Source of the DNA: Malachius bipustulatus
Lineage: Eukaryota; Arthropoda; Insecta; Coleoptera; Melyridae
Direction: 5' to 3'
Length of the DNA: 64,000 nt
Assembly (NCBI GenBank): GCA_910589415.1
Contig: OU342635.1
Location: 4,588,001 to 4,652,000, forward strand
How positions within the stretch are numbered: the stretch's first letter is position 1; the number at the start of each line of letters is the position of its first letter. Below are positions 1-11,873 of the stretch, piece by piece. Under the pieces are notes generated by a model. The model was not told where the DNA came from. It did no database searches and saw nothing but the letters and a program-made list of their open reading frames with translations. The translations under genes and the position numbers were made by a program.

Positions 1-974
1 AAAATGGATTAGGTACAGGATGAATTACTCGGTTTAAAAAGTTTCGGTCAGGTCATAAATTAATCAATATACAACTGATAATAATTAATTATTAGAGAAA
101 GATCTCCAAGAGAGAAAGATATCATAACAAAAAAAAAACAATCATTAACGCACCCACATCCAAATATACGGAATAAGACAAGAAATTTCCCTGTGAATCA
201 CTTCATTAAATTATGTTGAACGTGATAATTTGACAATTATTTTCATGCGAATTAATCCGACTACATCGCTCGGGCTTACCGCGTCAAATCATATCATCCA
301 TACGTTATAGGTATTTTGTAAAAGTAAATAAGGTTGGTGTAAAGATCATTTAATTCATGACGTCATGGTCAGTTTGGCCGACATGATCTTCGACCCAAGC
401 TATCCTTAAGGAAAGCGTTTGAAGCGGTCCCCTAATATGCATTTAGAATGCTTATCTATATCATCCGAAATGGCGTTCATTTTTACCACTACCTACTTTC
501 CACCCTGATGGCACTTTTTCGTTTCCCTGTTTATATTATATTTACAGTGGCTGGTCCTCAAGATCGTTCATCAATCCAAATGTCTTCTTTTGATTTTATA
601 TACTGACGAGTCTCTTTTTACCCACCAGGAAATATTTATCATGCACAATGCCCACGCCTAGAGTAATGAGAATCCTTACGCTACTCTGAAGCAGCAATTC
701 CAAGAGAGATTCTCAATTAATGTAGGTACAGACTGGAATTATAAATGACTATTCTAAATGAAAGCTAGGAAGCTAGGCCCTACGTTACGCAATCACGGAT
801 GATGACGGCGCCCTAGTTGGGAATTTCTGATATATCTTTTGATATTCATTTCAAAATTAATTAGTTATAATTTAGATACCTACCTCTGCAACTATAAAAT
901 GAAAATTATGAAAAAGTTGCGAAAGTAGTTTGGAACTTTATATCTCACCTGCGTTCAAATTTCCATAAGTACCT
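1..974. other. Intergenic, no gene recognised
   Basis: AT-rich sequence with stop codons in all frames. I see no open frame resembling a known protein, no RNA gene and no clear repeat structure. Confidence 0.5.
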
Positions 975-2412
975 ACAGGGTGCTGGTAACTGGATAGCCA
1001 AAATCGAACATCAAGTACAAAATCGTATTTTAAGCGTAAAAGAGGAAATTTTTTTTTATCAGGCCTCGTTTAGGAAATATCTCCAGAAATGTCGAACTAA
1101 GGCTGCTAAAAAATATTTAGTAATTGGGCAGTCAAAATCTCACGCCGTGTATAAAATCGTATTTTAAGCATAAAAGAGAGAATAAGTTTTTTCAAGATCC
1201 GGCCTCGTTTAGGAAATATTTTTAAAAATACAAAAACTAAGGCTACTAAAAAATATAATTTTTTTAGTAACTGAACAACAATTTTGGAAATATTTACAAA
1301 ACGGGGCCTGATCTTGAAGAAAGTTATTCTCTCTCTTATGCTTACAATGTGATTTCATACATAGCGTTCGATTTTAACTGTCCAGTTGTAACGAAATCCG
1401 AGGCTTTCGTTGATAATTATTATTTACTTCACGATTAGAGTCATTTCTTCATTAATTGATACAGTTTTTACGACAGTGATTAGCATGTTATCTCCACCAG
1501 CACCGGCTATATAAACAGCGCCAGTTGAAGAATCAGGCAGAGTGTGCTAGGTACTGACTGGCAGGTAACTCTCTCTCTAGGTAAACTGAGCCTGGAGATC
1601 AGCTGGGGCATGCAGTGAGTGCTCCCGGATAAGCAAGGTCGATGGATTGAGTTGACCGCGCTATAATCCGACATCAGAAATCGCGGCCAGGGTGCATTGA
1701 GCTCTAGCCGACGATCAGTTCTTAAACACAGCAAGCCGACGCTGTATTGAGGCATCGGCAACCCCTTTCTTTCCTTCGGGGTTTGTAGTGAGGACCTGGC
1801 TTAGGTCAGCGCAGGAAAAACACCACGACGCGTATTCCATACGCTATCGGGGCAAGTACGGACCATCCGCCAGCGACGGAATTACTAACGTTGAATTGAA
1901 TAGTCGGCGGCACCAGTACCAGTGCTGGTGAGTGATGATATCAACCGACCAATTCCGGCGCATCACACTTCCAGGACGACTATCTGAGACCAGCCCAGGC
2001 TCGCTCTAAGACGGAACGACCGCCCTGATTCCCTTACCAAGGGGGCCTCAGAAGATTTACAGATTTTATGTTATAAATTTAAATAGAAAATGATCTATCT
2101 GTACTATACTGTAAATATCAATATCTTGTAAATACATTATAAATAATTAATCATTTGACTTGTCACGGGTACTTCGGGGCAGAAATCCATCCCTGGGAAC
2201 CTTTCTCAAAGATCAGAAAAATCCCGTTACAAGATTGGCGCTCAACGTGGGGGTACAGTTATCAAAAATATATTTTCTAGCAGCCTTAGTTTTAACATTT
2301 TTGGAGATATTTCCTAAACGAGGCCTGATCTTGCAAAAAGTTATTCTCTCTTTTATGCTTAAAATACAATTTTATACATGACGTTTCATTTTGGCTGTCC
2401 AATTACTAAAAA
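975..2412. repeat. Array of inverted about 140-base units, split by an LTR
   Basis: Four related units share a core around GCCTCGTTTAGGAAATAT or its complement. Two lie in one orientation (about 983-1122 and 1123-1275) and two in the other (about 1268-1385 and 2240-2412). The last two are separated by an inserted LTR. The arrangement resembles the other palindromic elements of this window. No coding capacity is seen. Confidence 0.7.
1387..2231 (+). mobile_element. Solo-like long terminal repeat with a primer-binding-site stub
   Basis: This 845-base stretch begins TGTAACG and ends CGTTACA, a perfect inverted terminus of the TG...CA kind expected of an LTR. A TATA-like CTATATAAA lies at about 1507-1515. 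Directly after it, at about 2235-2253, is TTGGCGCTCAACGTGGGG, which looks like the tRNA primer-binding site of gypsy/BEL-type elements. The body of the element is missing: the surrounding inverted-unit repeat resumes a few bases later. It is therefore an internally deleted copy, not a clean solo LTR. The family was assigned from ends only. Confidence 0.65.
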
Positions 2413-4533
2413 CCGTGTATAGAGGCCAAAAAAGTAGTTCGTATTAGTCTTATTAGTAAACGGCGATATACCACATGTCAAAATCCGAATTTTGGAACCG
2501 AATTTTATATGATACCTGAAAACCAAAAATACATAAAAAAAATTAAAAGCAGCCGCTTTTTAAGAAAATCTTCTGCCTTTCATAGTAAATTACCTTTCTA
2601 TAAAATGAAATAATGCCTGGATCACGATTTTATATAGTATATTATGATTACTTGGAGATTTAAATTATTTTTCTGTTTTTTAAATACGTTTGGCAACATT
2701 GCTTTCTTCTTAGGATGACTTTATCAAAAGTACTCATAACCTAGAACATTAACACTACTTCTCAGCAGTGCGCTGTCAAATGTATGACAAGAGGCTGTTC
2801 ATTTTCATAATCCATAGCCAACTAGATCCGAATAGACTTATTGGAATAGACTGTAGGAGTGTGGATCGTGATATAAGAGAGTGGATGTCTCACTCAACGA
2901 GCCGTGAGGAATGTTTTGAAATAACAGAAAAAATAGAATGAGTAATAAAATTATGAATGAAACATTATCCTCAAAACTTAACTACCTACACGGAATTAAT
3001 AATAATTGTGTTATGATTTTCTTAATCGTGAATTTTTTCTCTCTATTTTCTCCCCATAACAATTACTAATACCTACTAAACGTGGCAGCAAGCAAGGCAA
3101 TTTTCAGATTTAATTAAATTAATGAAATTTAAATTTTTTTCTCAAAAGAAAATTTTAAAAATACCATTAGAATAATATCGTTACAGCTTATGTAGGTAGG
3201 TGTTCGTGCTCGAAGTGATAATATTTTTTATTATTCTAAGCACACGCCTCCGTCAAAAAAAAAAACGAAGGGAAACTTTTTAAAATAAGATTTCTATTTT
3301 TTCTTAGATCATCTCTAGAACCTGCCTAATTTGGTTATCTAAAAAAATTTCTAATTTCTTCTCACGTGCCAAATACACTTATCGGTCGAGGGCGACATCT
3401 CGCTGAATCTCCGTTGTTCGTAATATACCTACTTAAGTTGACACAAATATATCGCACTTGCCAGAATCTGAACCCAGCATTTTAGAGGTTTCATTAGCAA
3501 AGAATTTCGTTTGCCAGTAATAGTTTGTCGGTATTTATAGTTGCCAATATTTAACGGAAGGAGTTTTCTGAATTATTAAGCTTGGCATAAAGAAATTCAC
3601 AGGAGGAGGATAGCTATATCGGGGTGATGCGCATTAAGAGAGGATGGAGAATGTTTCAATGGATATGGAAATCAGCGAAGCATCAACAATTTAGAACTTT
3701 ATTTAAAAAAAGAAATTTAGAACAAATTTAGAAGTCACGACAGATTAATTGAAAATTGACAGGTTAATTTTAGCAGGTTTTGCTTTTAACCTCTTTTTAA
3801 TATTAATCAAAACAAAGAAACAACAAGAATGTTTTAACCGTTCGAGAAAGATCGGAGGATAATTTAGGAGAATATTTCGGAACAGTAGAAAAATTGCAAA
3901 AGAAGTCTATTATGCACCTGCAAGAACTATGAGAATAATAATTCTAAAGAACTCTGTAAATCGTAGCTGCCATGTCCAGAAGACCTAGAAACTTCTTTCA
4001 ATGGTCTTTCAATAATGTGTTATAATGCATTGTAAATTTATTTTTCAGGCGTGATAGACGTGGGTGAATTAAAGCGACACCTGTCTTTTCTTTCCTTATA
4101 AAACAAAGGTACACCTACTGATCAATAATAATTATTCTCACTACGCTTTCGCTTTCGTCGCTAGTAGCGAATACTCCCACTTTCTTCTTCGTAAAGAATA
4201 AAATGATACGTTAGGCAACATTTTCTCTTTTCCGTTTACACGTGTTATAATTTTTTATCCCTGTCTATTTAATATATCCAATGCCCAACATATTTCAGCC
4301 AACAACGTAACACAGGGTAGCTGGAGAGTCTGGCAACATTACAATAAATCTTTCCATTTTGAGTTTTGAAAAAATTCAAAAGACAATGACGACATTGTCA
4401 ATTTTTTTAAATAGGACATCAAATCCACCAAGAATGGTTTTTACAGTTGCGGTTTGACTTCAGTAGTTTTTGAGTTATAAACAAATGAAAATTTTTTTTT
4501 TTTAATTTTTTTCATTTTGAAAGCAGTTTTATA
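2413..4533. other. Intergenic, no gene recognised
   Basis: AT-rich non-coding sequence. The only structure seen is at about 4425-4495, a diverged relative of the inner arm of the next palindrome (an ACAGTTG ... GAGTTATAAAC block). Nothing else is supported. Confidence 0.5.
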
Positions 4534-5414
4534 CAGGGTTATTCACGGTATACGCCACGGAAGATTATGGCCGTGTCTCTGAATTTTAGGATCTTTTTAT
4601 TTTTGGAGTGGATAGAGACCCGGCAGAGGTACGTTTTAAAATTATATTCATAGTCTACAGGATGTCCCAAAAGCATGAAACATATCAAAGTTATGTTTTT
4701 TAAAATGGAATCCACCTATGTTATTGCATTTTTATATCGCCTGGAAAGAAAAAAGAAGATTGGCTTTTACAGTTGGTGTTTAAATTCAGAATTTTTTGAG
4801 TTATAAACAAGTGAAAATCGTCATTTTTCAAGTTCAAGGCCCTGTACAACGAAAACGGTTCAAGATAGAGAAAAACGGCTTACATGTCCCTATTTTAACT
4901 TTTTATGTACTATCCTATGGTATAGAAACATTTATACTTTCTTTGATTTATTTATTTGTCGACGCGTGGAGAAATCTCAGAATTTTTCAAATTTTTTATC
5001 ACCCTGTATAAGCATTTCATCTACATCATAGGATAGTACATGAAAAGTTAAAATAGGGACATGTAAGCCGTTTTTCTCTATCTTAAGCCGTTTTCCTTGT
5101 ACAGGGCCTTGAACTTGAAAAATGACGATTTTCACTTGTTTATAACTCACAAACTTCTGAATTTAAACACCAACTGTAAAAGCCAATCTTCTTTTTTCTT
5201 CCCAGGCAATCTAAAAATGCAATAACATAGGCGCATTCCATTTAAAAAAAAACATAACTTTGATATGTTTCATGCTTTTGGGACACCCTGTACATTATGA
5301 ATATAATTTTAAAACGTACCTCTGCCGGGTCTCTATCCACTCCAAAAATAAAAAGATCCTAAAATCCAGAGACACGGCCATAAACTTCCGTGGCGTATAC
5401 CGTGAATAACCCTG
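4534..5414. mobile_element. Palindromic (foldback) element, TA-flanked
   Basis: Two arms of about 388 bases (4534-4922 and about 5028-5414) are near-perfect reverse complements around a loop of about 105 bases. The ends read TA-CAGGGTTATTCACGG and its complement, with TA on both sides as in Tc1/mariner-type target duplications. About 120 bases inside each end a second CAGGRTGTCCC terminus begins, so it looks like one palindrome nested in another. The loop also holds an ATCACCCTGTATA end. There is no transposase gene, so the element is non-autonomous. Confidence 0.85.
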
Positions 5415-5559
5415 TATGTCCTTATCTTAACGTTTCATGTGTTGCTTTACAGTATACCCCAAATTTTTGAATTGAAGTTGAGTGACATTTGAATAAACAA
5501 AGCTTTGACGCTCCTCCACCACTTTATTTACATAGTTATTTAAAAAAAAAAACTGCAAA

Positions 5560-6400
5560 ATGAATCGAAGTTATTCAAGCATTGCACCCATGATATTTTG
5601 AATATGCATCATCGCCACTAATAGAGCTACAAGATCCTCGTCGGAATCAACAGGTGTTGAATAAACCAAGGACTTAATGCTGCTTGGATTTCGCTTGCCA
5701 GTTGACGGTTCCTCGTCGTTCTACCCACTTATTGGTAAACATGACACCCAGACATGTTTGATCGTCCCTCCTGAAATGGCAAGAAGCTCCATCATGCTAG
5801 AACCATTTTCTCCTAGTATCTAGAGGCATATCTTCCCAAATTTCTGCCAGTCGATTTATAAGGAAGTTACGGTAGGTAAATCAATCCAATCGATTCGGGA
5901 AAAGAAAGGGATCTATTAACTGATTATCTACTATCCCCAGCCAAATATTTATTAAAAATCGCTGTTGGTGGCTCCTAACATCTTTTGCATAAGGATTATC
6001 AACCATCTGTGATAGTTGCGATTATTAAAAACTCCCTCTCTGGAAAAAGTATATTCATCGTTAAATAAAATGCGAGCATGAAACTCTTGCTAAAGGGATC
6101 CCTTTTCTCAGAAGTCTTCATCTTAGAAGATGGTCTTCGGAGCTGCTGAAGTTTCTGCAGAATCATAAGAAAACAGGAGCTGGTGATGCAAAGCGTGCCA
6201 GACCGCCACGTTTCCACAACGAAGTTCATCGTGGGATTTTGTGGAATGCCGACGTTTTGGATTCAACAGAGCTAGAATGTGGGCTTTAATACCAAAGTTG
6301 TAACTGAAAATATGAAATTTCCAAAAACTACCTTTCGTTTGGCCGAGAAAAAAACGTTTTGCCTTGACGATATCTGCATGCACTTTTGTCTAAAGCGAGT
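5560..6400 (-). pseudogene. Mariner-like transposase relic
   Basis: Reading the minus strand across several frames gives pieces typical of the insect mariner/IS630-like DDE transposases. From high to low coordinate these are a segment with ARILFNDEYTFSREGVFNNR (about 6090-6010), a WVSCLP-like piece in the catalytic middle, and a C-terminal VDSDEDLVALL piece (about 5650-5620). Frames break repeatedly and stops interrupt every piece, so no protein can be made. It is flanked by other repeats. I am sure of the superfamily but not of the subfamily. Confidence 0.65.
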
Positions 6401-6894
6401 TGGAACACCCTGTATTTTTGCCATAAAATCTGTAAACTTTTTTGTTGATGTTGACTTTGTAACAAATGAACACCCCTTTAGAAGTTTTATAGGACCATTA
6501 GTAGCTAATATTAACACGAAATACGAGTAGGCTGACAGTTGACATTGATAAATTGTACGTTTGGGTCTTTGACTGGGTATTTTTCAGAAACGTATTTCTG
6601 CCACTGCAGGTATGGTAAACTTGGGCTATTTCTGGGAGTATACAGGTGTATCGGATATGACCACAAATAGCGTATAATACAGAATACTCGTACAGAACGT
6701 CCCGTCAGTCGCGGATAAACTCTTATATACGTTGTTGAGAGGACACCAAGGACACTTTACACAGGCTCTTGTAAATTGACCGAAGCAAGACATGAATATT
6801 TCCCTATTAATAATTTTGAAGAATTTGTTTTCTAAAAATAGATTGTTTCAGATATCAATGATAAATTCTTATTTATGTAACTTGTGCATATAAA

Positions 6895-8400
6895 GTGGTA
6901 GTTTTTTCACGACTGGCAAGCACTTTTCTGGGAAACTTTCTATCCAAGAGACCTCCCATATCCGTTTATATTGGAATACGGTGTACCCCAAGATTCAGTT
7001 CTGCTTACCACCCTATTTCTATTATGGAAATAAGTGATGTATGTTCGTCTGTAAGACCAGTAGTAGGGCATGTCGTTTATGCTGACGATCTCGTCCTCTT
7101 CAGCTCAGGAAAAGCATCAGCAACCACATGCAACCTACTTCAACACTCTGTAAAGGAGCTTCTCAGTGGGATCATCAAATGCAACTGTCTAAGTTGGCTT
7201 ACTATTCTAAAAGCGCTGCAAACCTTCAATAATTCGGTAGACCTTCTTCATGCCGATGAAAAAGACCTCCTCAAAGTAGATACCCTCACAGTTAGAATAA
7301 GAAAGTACAATTTACTCTTCTACTAGCAAAACGATTTTCAAGGCCCTAGATTTAATACACAACGCTGCACTTTGCATCTGCCTTGGAACTATTTAGGTCT
7401 AGCCCATCGCATCTCTCATTACTACGAAGCTAATGAATGGCCTCTCCATCTGCGCCGTGAACTATTTCTATCGTACTCAACAAATTCAAATAATCCAGAC
7501 TTTGGAATTCTTACCTCAGCTTAGGAATTGAAGGTTATCTTTCCAGACCCCCATTATAGTCAATCCCAAAAAGTCTAAAACCCTTACAAAGAGCAGCAAT
7601 CTTGCAGAAATAAATCCTTACCCTGTAACCACCATACCCGCATGGCTTCAAATCCTCCCGGCTCTAAACAACTCACTGAGCTAGCCCAGGAAATATGAAA
7701 CCAGCATAACCCTCTTGGAACTGACTCACTCCCAGTAATTTAGAAAAATCCTATACCCCGATGCCTGATAATCTGAAACCGGTGTCAACAACCATGGCTA
7801 CACACACGCATATCAACACATCGACTTCCCATGCAAGCCCACGGGAGAATTTACGTAATACTTGATACTGTGAAAACGTTAATAGATGCCGATACAAGAG
7901 TTTCTGTATGCAGAGACTCACTTTGATTTATCCAGGCAATAAAAACATGAACACACAAAACCTCTTGGTCCAAGCCATAGGCGAGGTGTGTCACCTACTC
8001 GCCACTTAAGGTACCCATATCAGTATCATCTTAGTTCTATTACACGTGGGTATTACCGGGGAACGAGGGAACTCCGCGGCTAAAAGTACTTTAGCCTAAG
8101 ACTAAATGGCAAAATAATGGAGCCAAGCTAATACCAAGTTGTACATTACCCTGCTAAAGGTAACCTCGGACACACTGCCAATCGTTCAAAGACACCAGAG
8201 CGTCCAATGGCCATGTGATAGAATCAACAGACCCACCTATCTGTGATCAGTGTAACAGCGGTAGTCATATTACAGTTCAACATATCCTCGCAGAACGCCA
8301 GCAGTGTGACCAAGCTCGCCAACGTGGCAGCTTAGTCACAACAAGCTTGACCATCGTCACAAAATAGCAGGAGATCCCGCCTATACAACAACATAATTTT
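6895..8400 (+). pseudogene. LINE (non-LTR retrotransposon) relic
   Basis: The 5' part carries reverse-transcriptase remnants, with the catalytic box visible as VVYADDLVLFSSG at about 7072-7110. Further on are an RNase H-like piece (HVGITGN.. followed by SAA, about 8045-8085) and a C-terminal zinc-knuckle-like piece (DQCNSGSHITVQHILAE, about 8247-8297). This order, RT then RNase H then CCHC-like tail, fits an I/R1/jockey-type LINE. Stops and frameshifts throughout make it dead. It lies in intergenic DNA upstream of thin. Confidence 0.65.
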
Positions 8401-9336
8401 TCTAGTAAATTAATTAGGAAGCTCTGTTCGGTTGTTGTTTAATGCAATTGCGTGGTTTGGCCATTTCAATACATTTCATCAGTTTACGGACAAATAATGA
8501 ACGAACAGCTACACGGTACTTTTTGTTAGACTGTTCTTTATGTTTAAAAAAAAATTTGCAGCAGTCGTAATCTATGCTTATTTTGAACGCAATTTTCCGA
8601 ATATCTCATTTCCAGAGAGTATGTAGGGAAAATTAAATTGGATTCTCGATCGAATAATGTTATAAAAAGTCTCTAAAGGAAAGGAATCTGTATTAATAAC
8701 TAAACAATTTTCAAATCAGAAATCTTGAAATTAAAATCATATAACGTGATGATATATATGTATATATCGAGTTTATATCATATCGAGAAAATGGAAATAA
8801 GGCCCTGGTGAAATACGGTTTTTTATTGCTTTTTTAGAATTATGAGACATAATACCCTATAGCGGATTGAGAAATGTAATATCGTTAGATATACATGACG
8901 TGAATGTAGCTTAGCGCAGTATAACCCATCTAATGAAAAGCTTGCAATTCGTTCGAGCTGACTTTATTGAATAACTACATAAACGATAAAAAATTGAAGA
9001 TGGGAGAGGTTCCGGAAAATTTATCATTGTATCAAAGTAATAAATGAGTCTGCGATTTGCTGAAAATGAAAAACTCAACTCTTCGGAGTTTTTATCATCA
9101 TAGTTTTAAATAGACCTCTGAGAAATACGAAAATACCTCAAGGTAATTTCTAAATATGTCCAAGCGATGACCTTCTCCACTAATATTAGTATAGGTATAC
9201 GATCATAAAAGGAGCATCTTTTGTTATTAATTTAGTTGACGAAGAAAGAAGACATTTGGAGAAAATTAAGAAGATTTAATTTATCATCTTTTCTTTATGC
9301 CTAAATTTCCTATGCATTTCAAATATTTGTTATTTG
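8401..9336. other. Intergenic, no gene recognised
   Basis: AT-rich, with a small AT dinucleotide-like run near 8750-8770. No open frame, RNA gene or clear repeat is seen. Confidence 0.45.
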
Positions 9337-10226
9337 TATGAAATTTTGGTGACGTAGTAAGTGCAGGGGGCATATTATTTCCTTCATCCCCTTCTGAATG
9401 GTGGGGGTTACTTTGAAATGTTAAATAAAGGCCCTTATTTTTTTATTTCTGATTCACATTTTATGGCTGAAAAACGTAGGAAATTGCTCTCTCCTCCCCC
9501 CTCCTTGTTTAAATGCACCCCTTCCCCCTTGTGGTTCGAATGCGGTTCAAATTTGAAATTAGTTCTGAACTTTCATTTTTTATTGCTAATTCAGATTTTA
9601 TGACAAAAAATAAGTAGGATTTATCGGTAATATATTTTTTTCTTGATAGGACGTGCTGTAATCTACAAAATATTTTTTTTCGTACGCTCTTATCACTGAA
9701 ATTTAAAGAATAAAATCCATGAATCGAGTAAAAATAAGAAAAATATTTTTTTTTTAATAAACAATTTACCAACCCCCCCCCCCTCTCCATCTGCATCTAC
9801 AAGAAGGGCGCTCGTATCACTGAAATTTAACGAACAAAATCCACGAATCGAGAAAAAAAATAAGATGCGTATTTTTTGAAAAATATTAAATTTACCACCC
9901 TCCTCTCCATCTACATCTACAAGAAGGGCGCTCTTATCACTGAAATTTAACAAAAAAAACATAAATCGAGAAAAAATAGGGTACGTATATTTTGAAAAAT
10001 ATTAAATTTATTACCATTTACCTCCATCTACAAGAAGGGGGAGGGAGAAGCTATTTCCTAAGCTTTTTCAGTCCTAAAAGGACAAAATAATAAAAAATAA
10101 GGTATCCTATTTAAAATGTCAAGGTTACCTCCCATTCCTCAAAAGGAGGTGAGGGGGAAAGTGTCAAAATAATCGTAAAATTTGCTCCCCCTACTATTAC
10201 TAACTACGTCATCATAATTTCATGAA
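9337..10226. mobile_element. Terminal-inverted-repeat element with internal minisatellite
   Basis: The left end (TATGAAATTTTGGTGACGTA, then a G-rich AGGGGG about 20 bases on) is mirrored at the right end (TACGTCATCATAATTTCATG). The mirrored ends suggest a DNA transposon of about 890 bases. Between them lies a tandem array. Reading frames inside are low-complexity and do not resemble a transposase, so it would be non-autonomous. Confidence 0.55.
9680..10045. repeat. Minisatellite, about 122-base unit, three copies
   Basis: The block TATCACTGAAATTTAA recurs at 9691, 9815 and 9935 (spacing 124 and 120). Each copy is followed by an ATCGAG-AAAAA stretch and a CATCTACAAGAAGGG stretch. The copies differ by point changes and A-run length. 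The array includes a run of C around 9772-9783. Confidence 0.75.
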
Positions 10227-10302
10227 ACTATGTATTTGAAACCGTTTCAGAGATTTCGCTTTGTACCTACCACTTAAAAAAAAAACTCACCCTGAATGTA
10301 TA

Positions 10303-11140
10303 CAGGGTGAGACAAATTCGAGATACATCATCAGGATCTCGGAAACTAGAAGAGATACGGACTCGGTTGGATCGAGGCAAAGTTACTAAATTTAAAGCTC
10401 AATAATAATCCGAGAAAAAAATTTATTTATCTCCGATAGTTTTTGAAAAAAGTGAGAAAAAACTGAAATTTTTGAAATTTTAAATTCCCATTCTCGGCGG
10501 CCACTTTTTATTTTCCATCAAAAGATGTAATAAGATTGAGGATTACACCTTTCGAATTTACGCTGGCATCATCGCCTTTTAATAACGGCGATTTTTTTAA
10601 AGACGGGTCTAGAATTTCTTCTTGATTTTGTAAGGGAATGGTGCCCTTAATGTATTCCATTCGGTTTTTTTTGTTTTCTAAGATTTTAAATGTCATTTAA
10701 AACAACAAAAAAAAAATGTTCTCGGATATTTTGTAATACTATAAAACATTCTAGAAACATATCTAAAACACGCTGGAATTTTCTAGAACATTTTAGAACT
10801 TTCCAGATCATTAACTTCCCCGAGTGTTCTAGAACATTCCAGAATAATCTAATACATTCTGTACCTTTCTAGAACATTCTGGAACTTCCTCGAACATTCT
10901 GGAGCATTCTCTCATCACTCTATATGTCCAAATTTGATTTCAAAATCAAGAATAAAAAAATCCACGTCCGTGCTTTAAAGTTGATGATGATGGCAGCGGA
11001 AATTCGAAACGTGTTTTTTTTTCTCTCATTATTATTGAGCTTTAAATTCAGCAACTTTGACCCAATTTAACCTTAACCAAGACGGTATCTCTTCTAGTTT
11101 CCGGGATCCCGATGATGTAGCTCGAATTTTACTCACCCTG
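10303..11140. mobile_element. Palindromic TA-flanked element carrying heat-shock-like array
   Basis: The ends are TA-CAGGGTGAG on the left and CTCACCCTG-TA on the right. The outer about 150 bases of each arm match as reverse complements (both run through GAAACTAGAAGAGATA and TTTAAAGCTCAATAATAAT), with weaker matching further in (TTTCGAATTT.CGCTG). The centre, about 10640-10915, is not part of the inverted repeat and contains a regular array of TTC/GAA units listed separately. No transposase is present. It lies about 490 bases upstream of the likely thin first exon. Confidence 0.75.
10749..10909. promoter_or_regulatory. Dense heat-shock-element-like array
   Basis: A heat-shock element is a run of alternating GAA and TTC units at 5-base spacing bound by heat-shock factor. 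From 10827 to 10909 the frame of 5 holds through 17 positions. Exact units sit at 10827, 10832, 10837, 10842, 10857, 10867, 10872, 10877, 10882, 10892, 10897 and 10907, with one-base mismatches at 10847, 10887 and 10902. A second block, 10776-10808, reads GAA TTC GAA TTt GAA TTC GAt in the same spacing. A short TTC-GAA pair is at 10749-10756. The sequence match is direct; binding and activity are inference. Confidence 0.6.
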
Positions 11141-11600
11141 TATAAAACTCAATAAGAATGAATGCCCTTATTCTTTTTGCCCTCTTACTATACAAATTGC
11201 AGCTAAGCAAATTCTGCATTTATTTCCTCGAACTCTAATATTATATTTCGTAAAAGGTGGAAATGCTTTTCTAACTGGTACAATGAACAAAAGATCGGTA
11301 ATTTGCGTGTTTTATACAAAACCTTTGTTCTTTCATTTGAACAACGATCTCCAGAAATAACATTAATTTGTTTTTTGTTTATCGTTCCCGAAATATCAGG
11401 CGCTTTCCAGATCATAGGTACATAAACGTGGTACGGAGTATATAAGAACTATTTCTGTCGATTATCCCATTATCATGAAACGTATCCAGATTTTAGTATT
11501 TAGGGAAAACGTCAATGACTCAGACGTCACAAGCGTCGAGGTTTTCTCAAGGCAGCGGTAATGAAGCGGAACATTCGTAATATCAAAATCGAAATTGAAA
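11141..11600. other. Intergenic, upstream of thin
   Basis: Contains a TATATAAG at about 11439-11446 and an AP-1/CRE-like pair (TGACTCA then GACGTCA) at about 11517-11529. Either could belong to a promoter, but neither is placed convincingly against a start site. No gene is seen. Confidence 0.35.
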
Positions 11601-11873
11601 AACATTCAGTGGGAAGACAATTCTTTCAGTTAGTTAGTTAGCATTTTGCTGTACATACATACTTTGAAAGTGGATCGCACTCGCAGTGGACCGATTTAAA
11701 ATAGACTCCGCGAGATTCGAAGCAAGCTTAGGAAGAGACTTGGGTTACATTGACGTTAGTGCGTGAACGGAAAAGTGCCGTCCTGAACTTGGATTCGGGT
11801 ATAATTAGTGATGTTTTTTTAAATAATTGTGTGGAAATTTGTGTGACAAAACTATTTCTCAATAGAAAATAAG
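11600..11873 (+). promoter_or_regulatory. tn: Probable promoter and non-coding first exon of thin
   Basis: The stretch ends in AATAAG followed by the strong donor GTAGGG at 11874. It has no ATG-led frame that continues, so it would be 5' untranslated. An arthropod-type initiator TCAGTT lies at 11626-11631, with a partial downstream element about 28 bases on. The next acceptor that fits is the CAG at 20066-20068, eight bases before the thin ATG. This is inferred from signals only; the start site and the link to exon 2 need transcript evidence. Confidence 0.35.

Noticed and set aside
6272..6530. Overlapping plus and minus frames at the edge of a mariner relic
   Set aside because: Frames follow transposase debris in wrong phases; no coherent domain.
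9680..10045. CRISPR-like regular repeats
   Set aside because: Three diverged units of about 122 bases with no short repeat and unique-spacer structure, in a eukaryotic genome.
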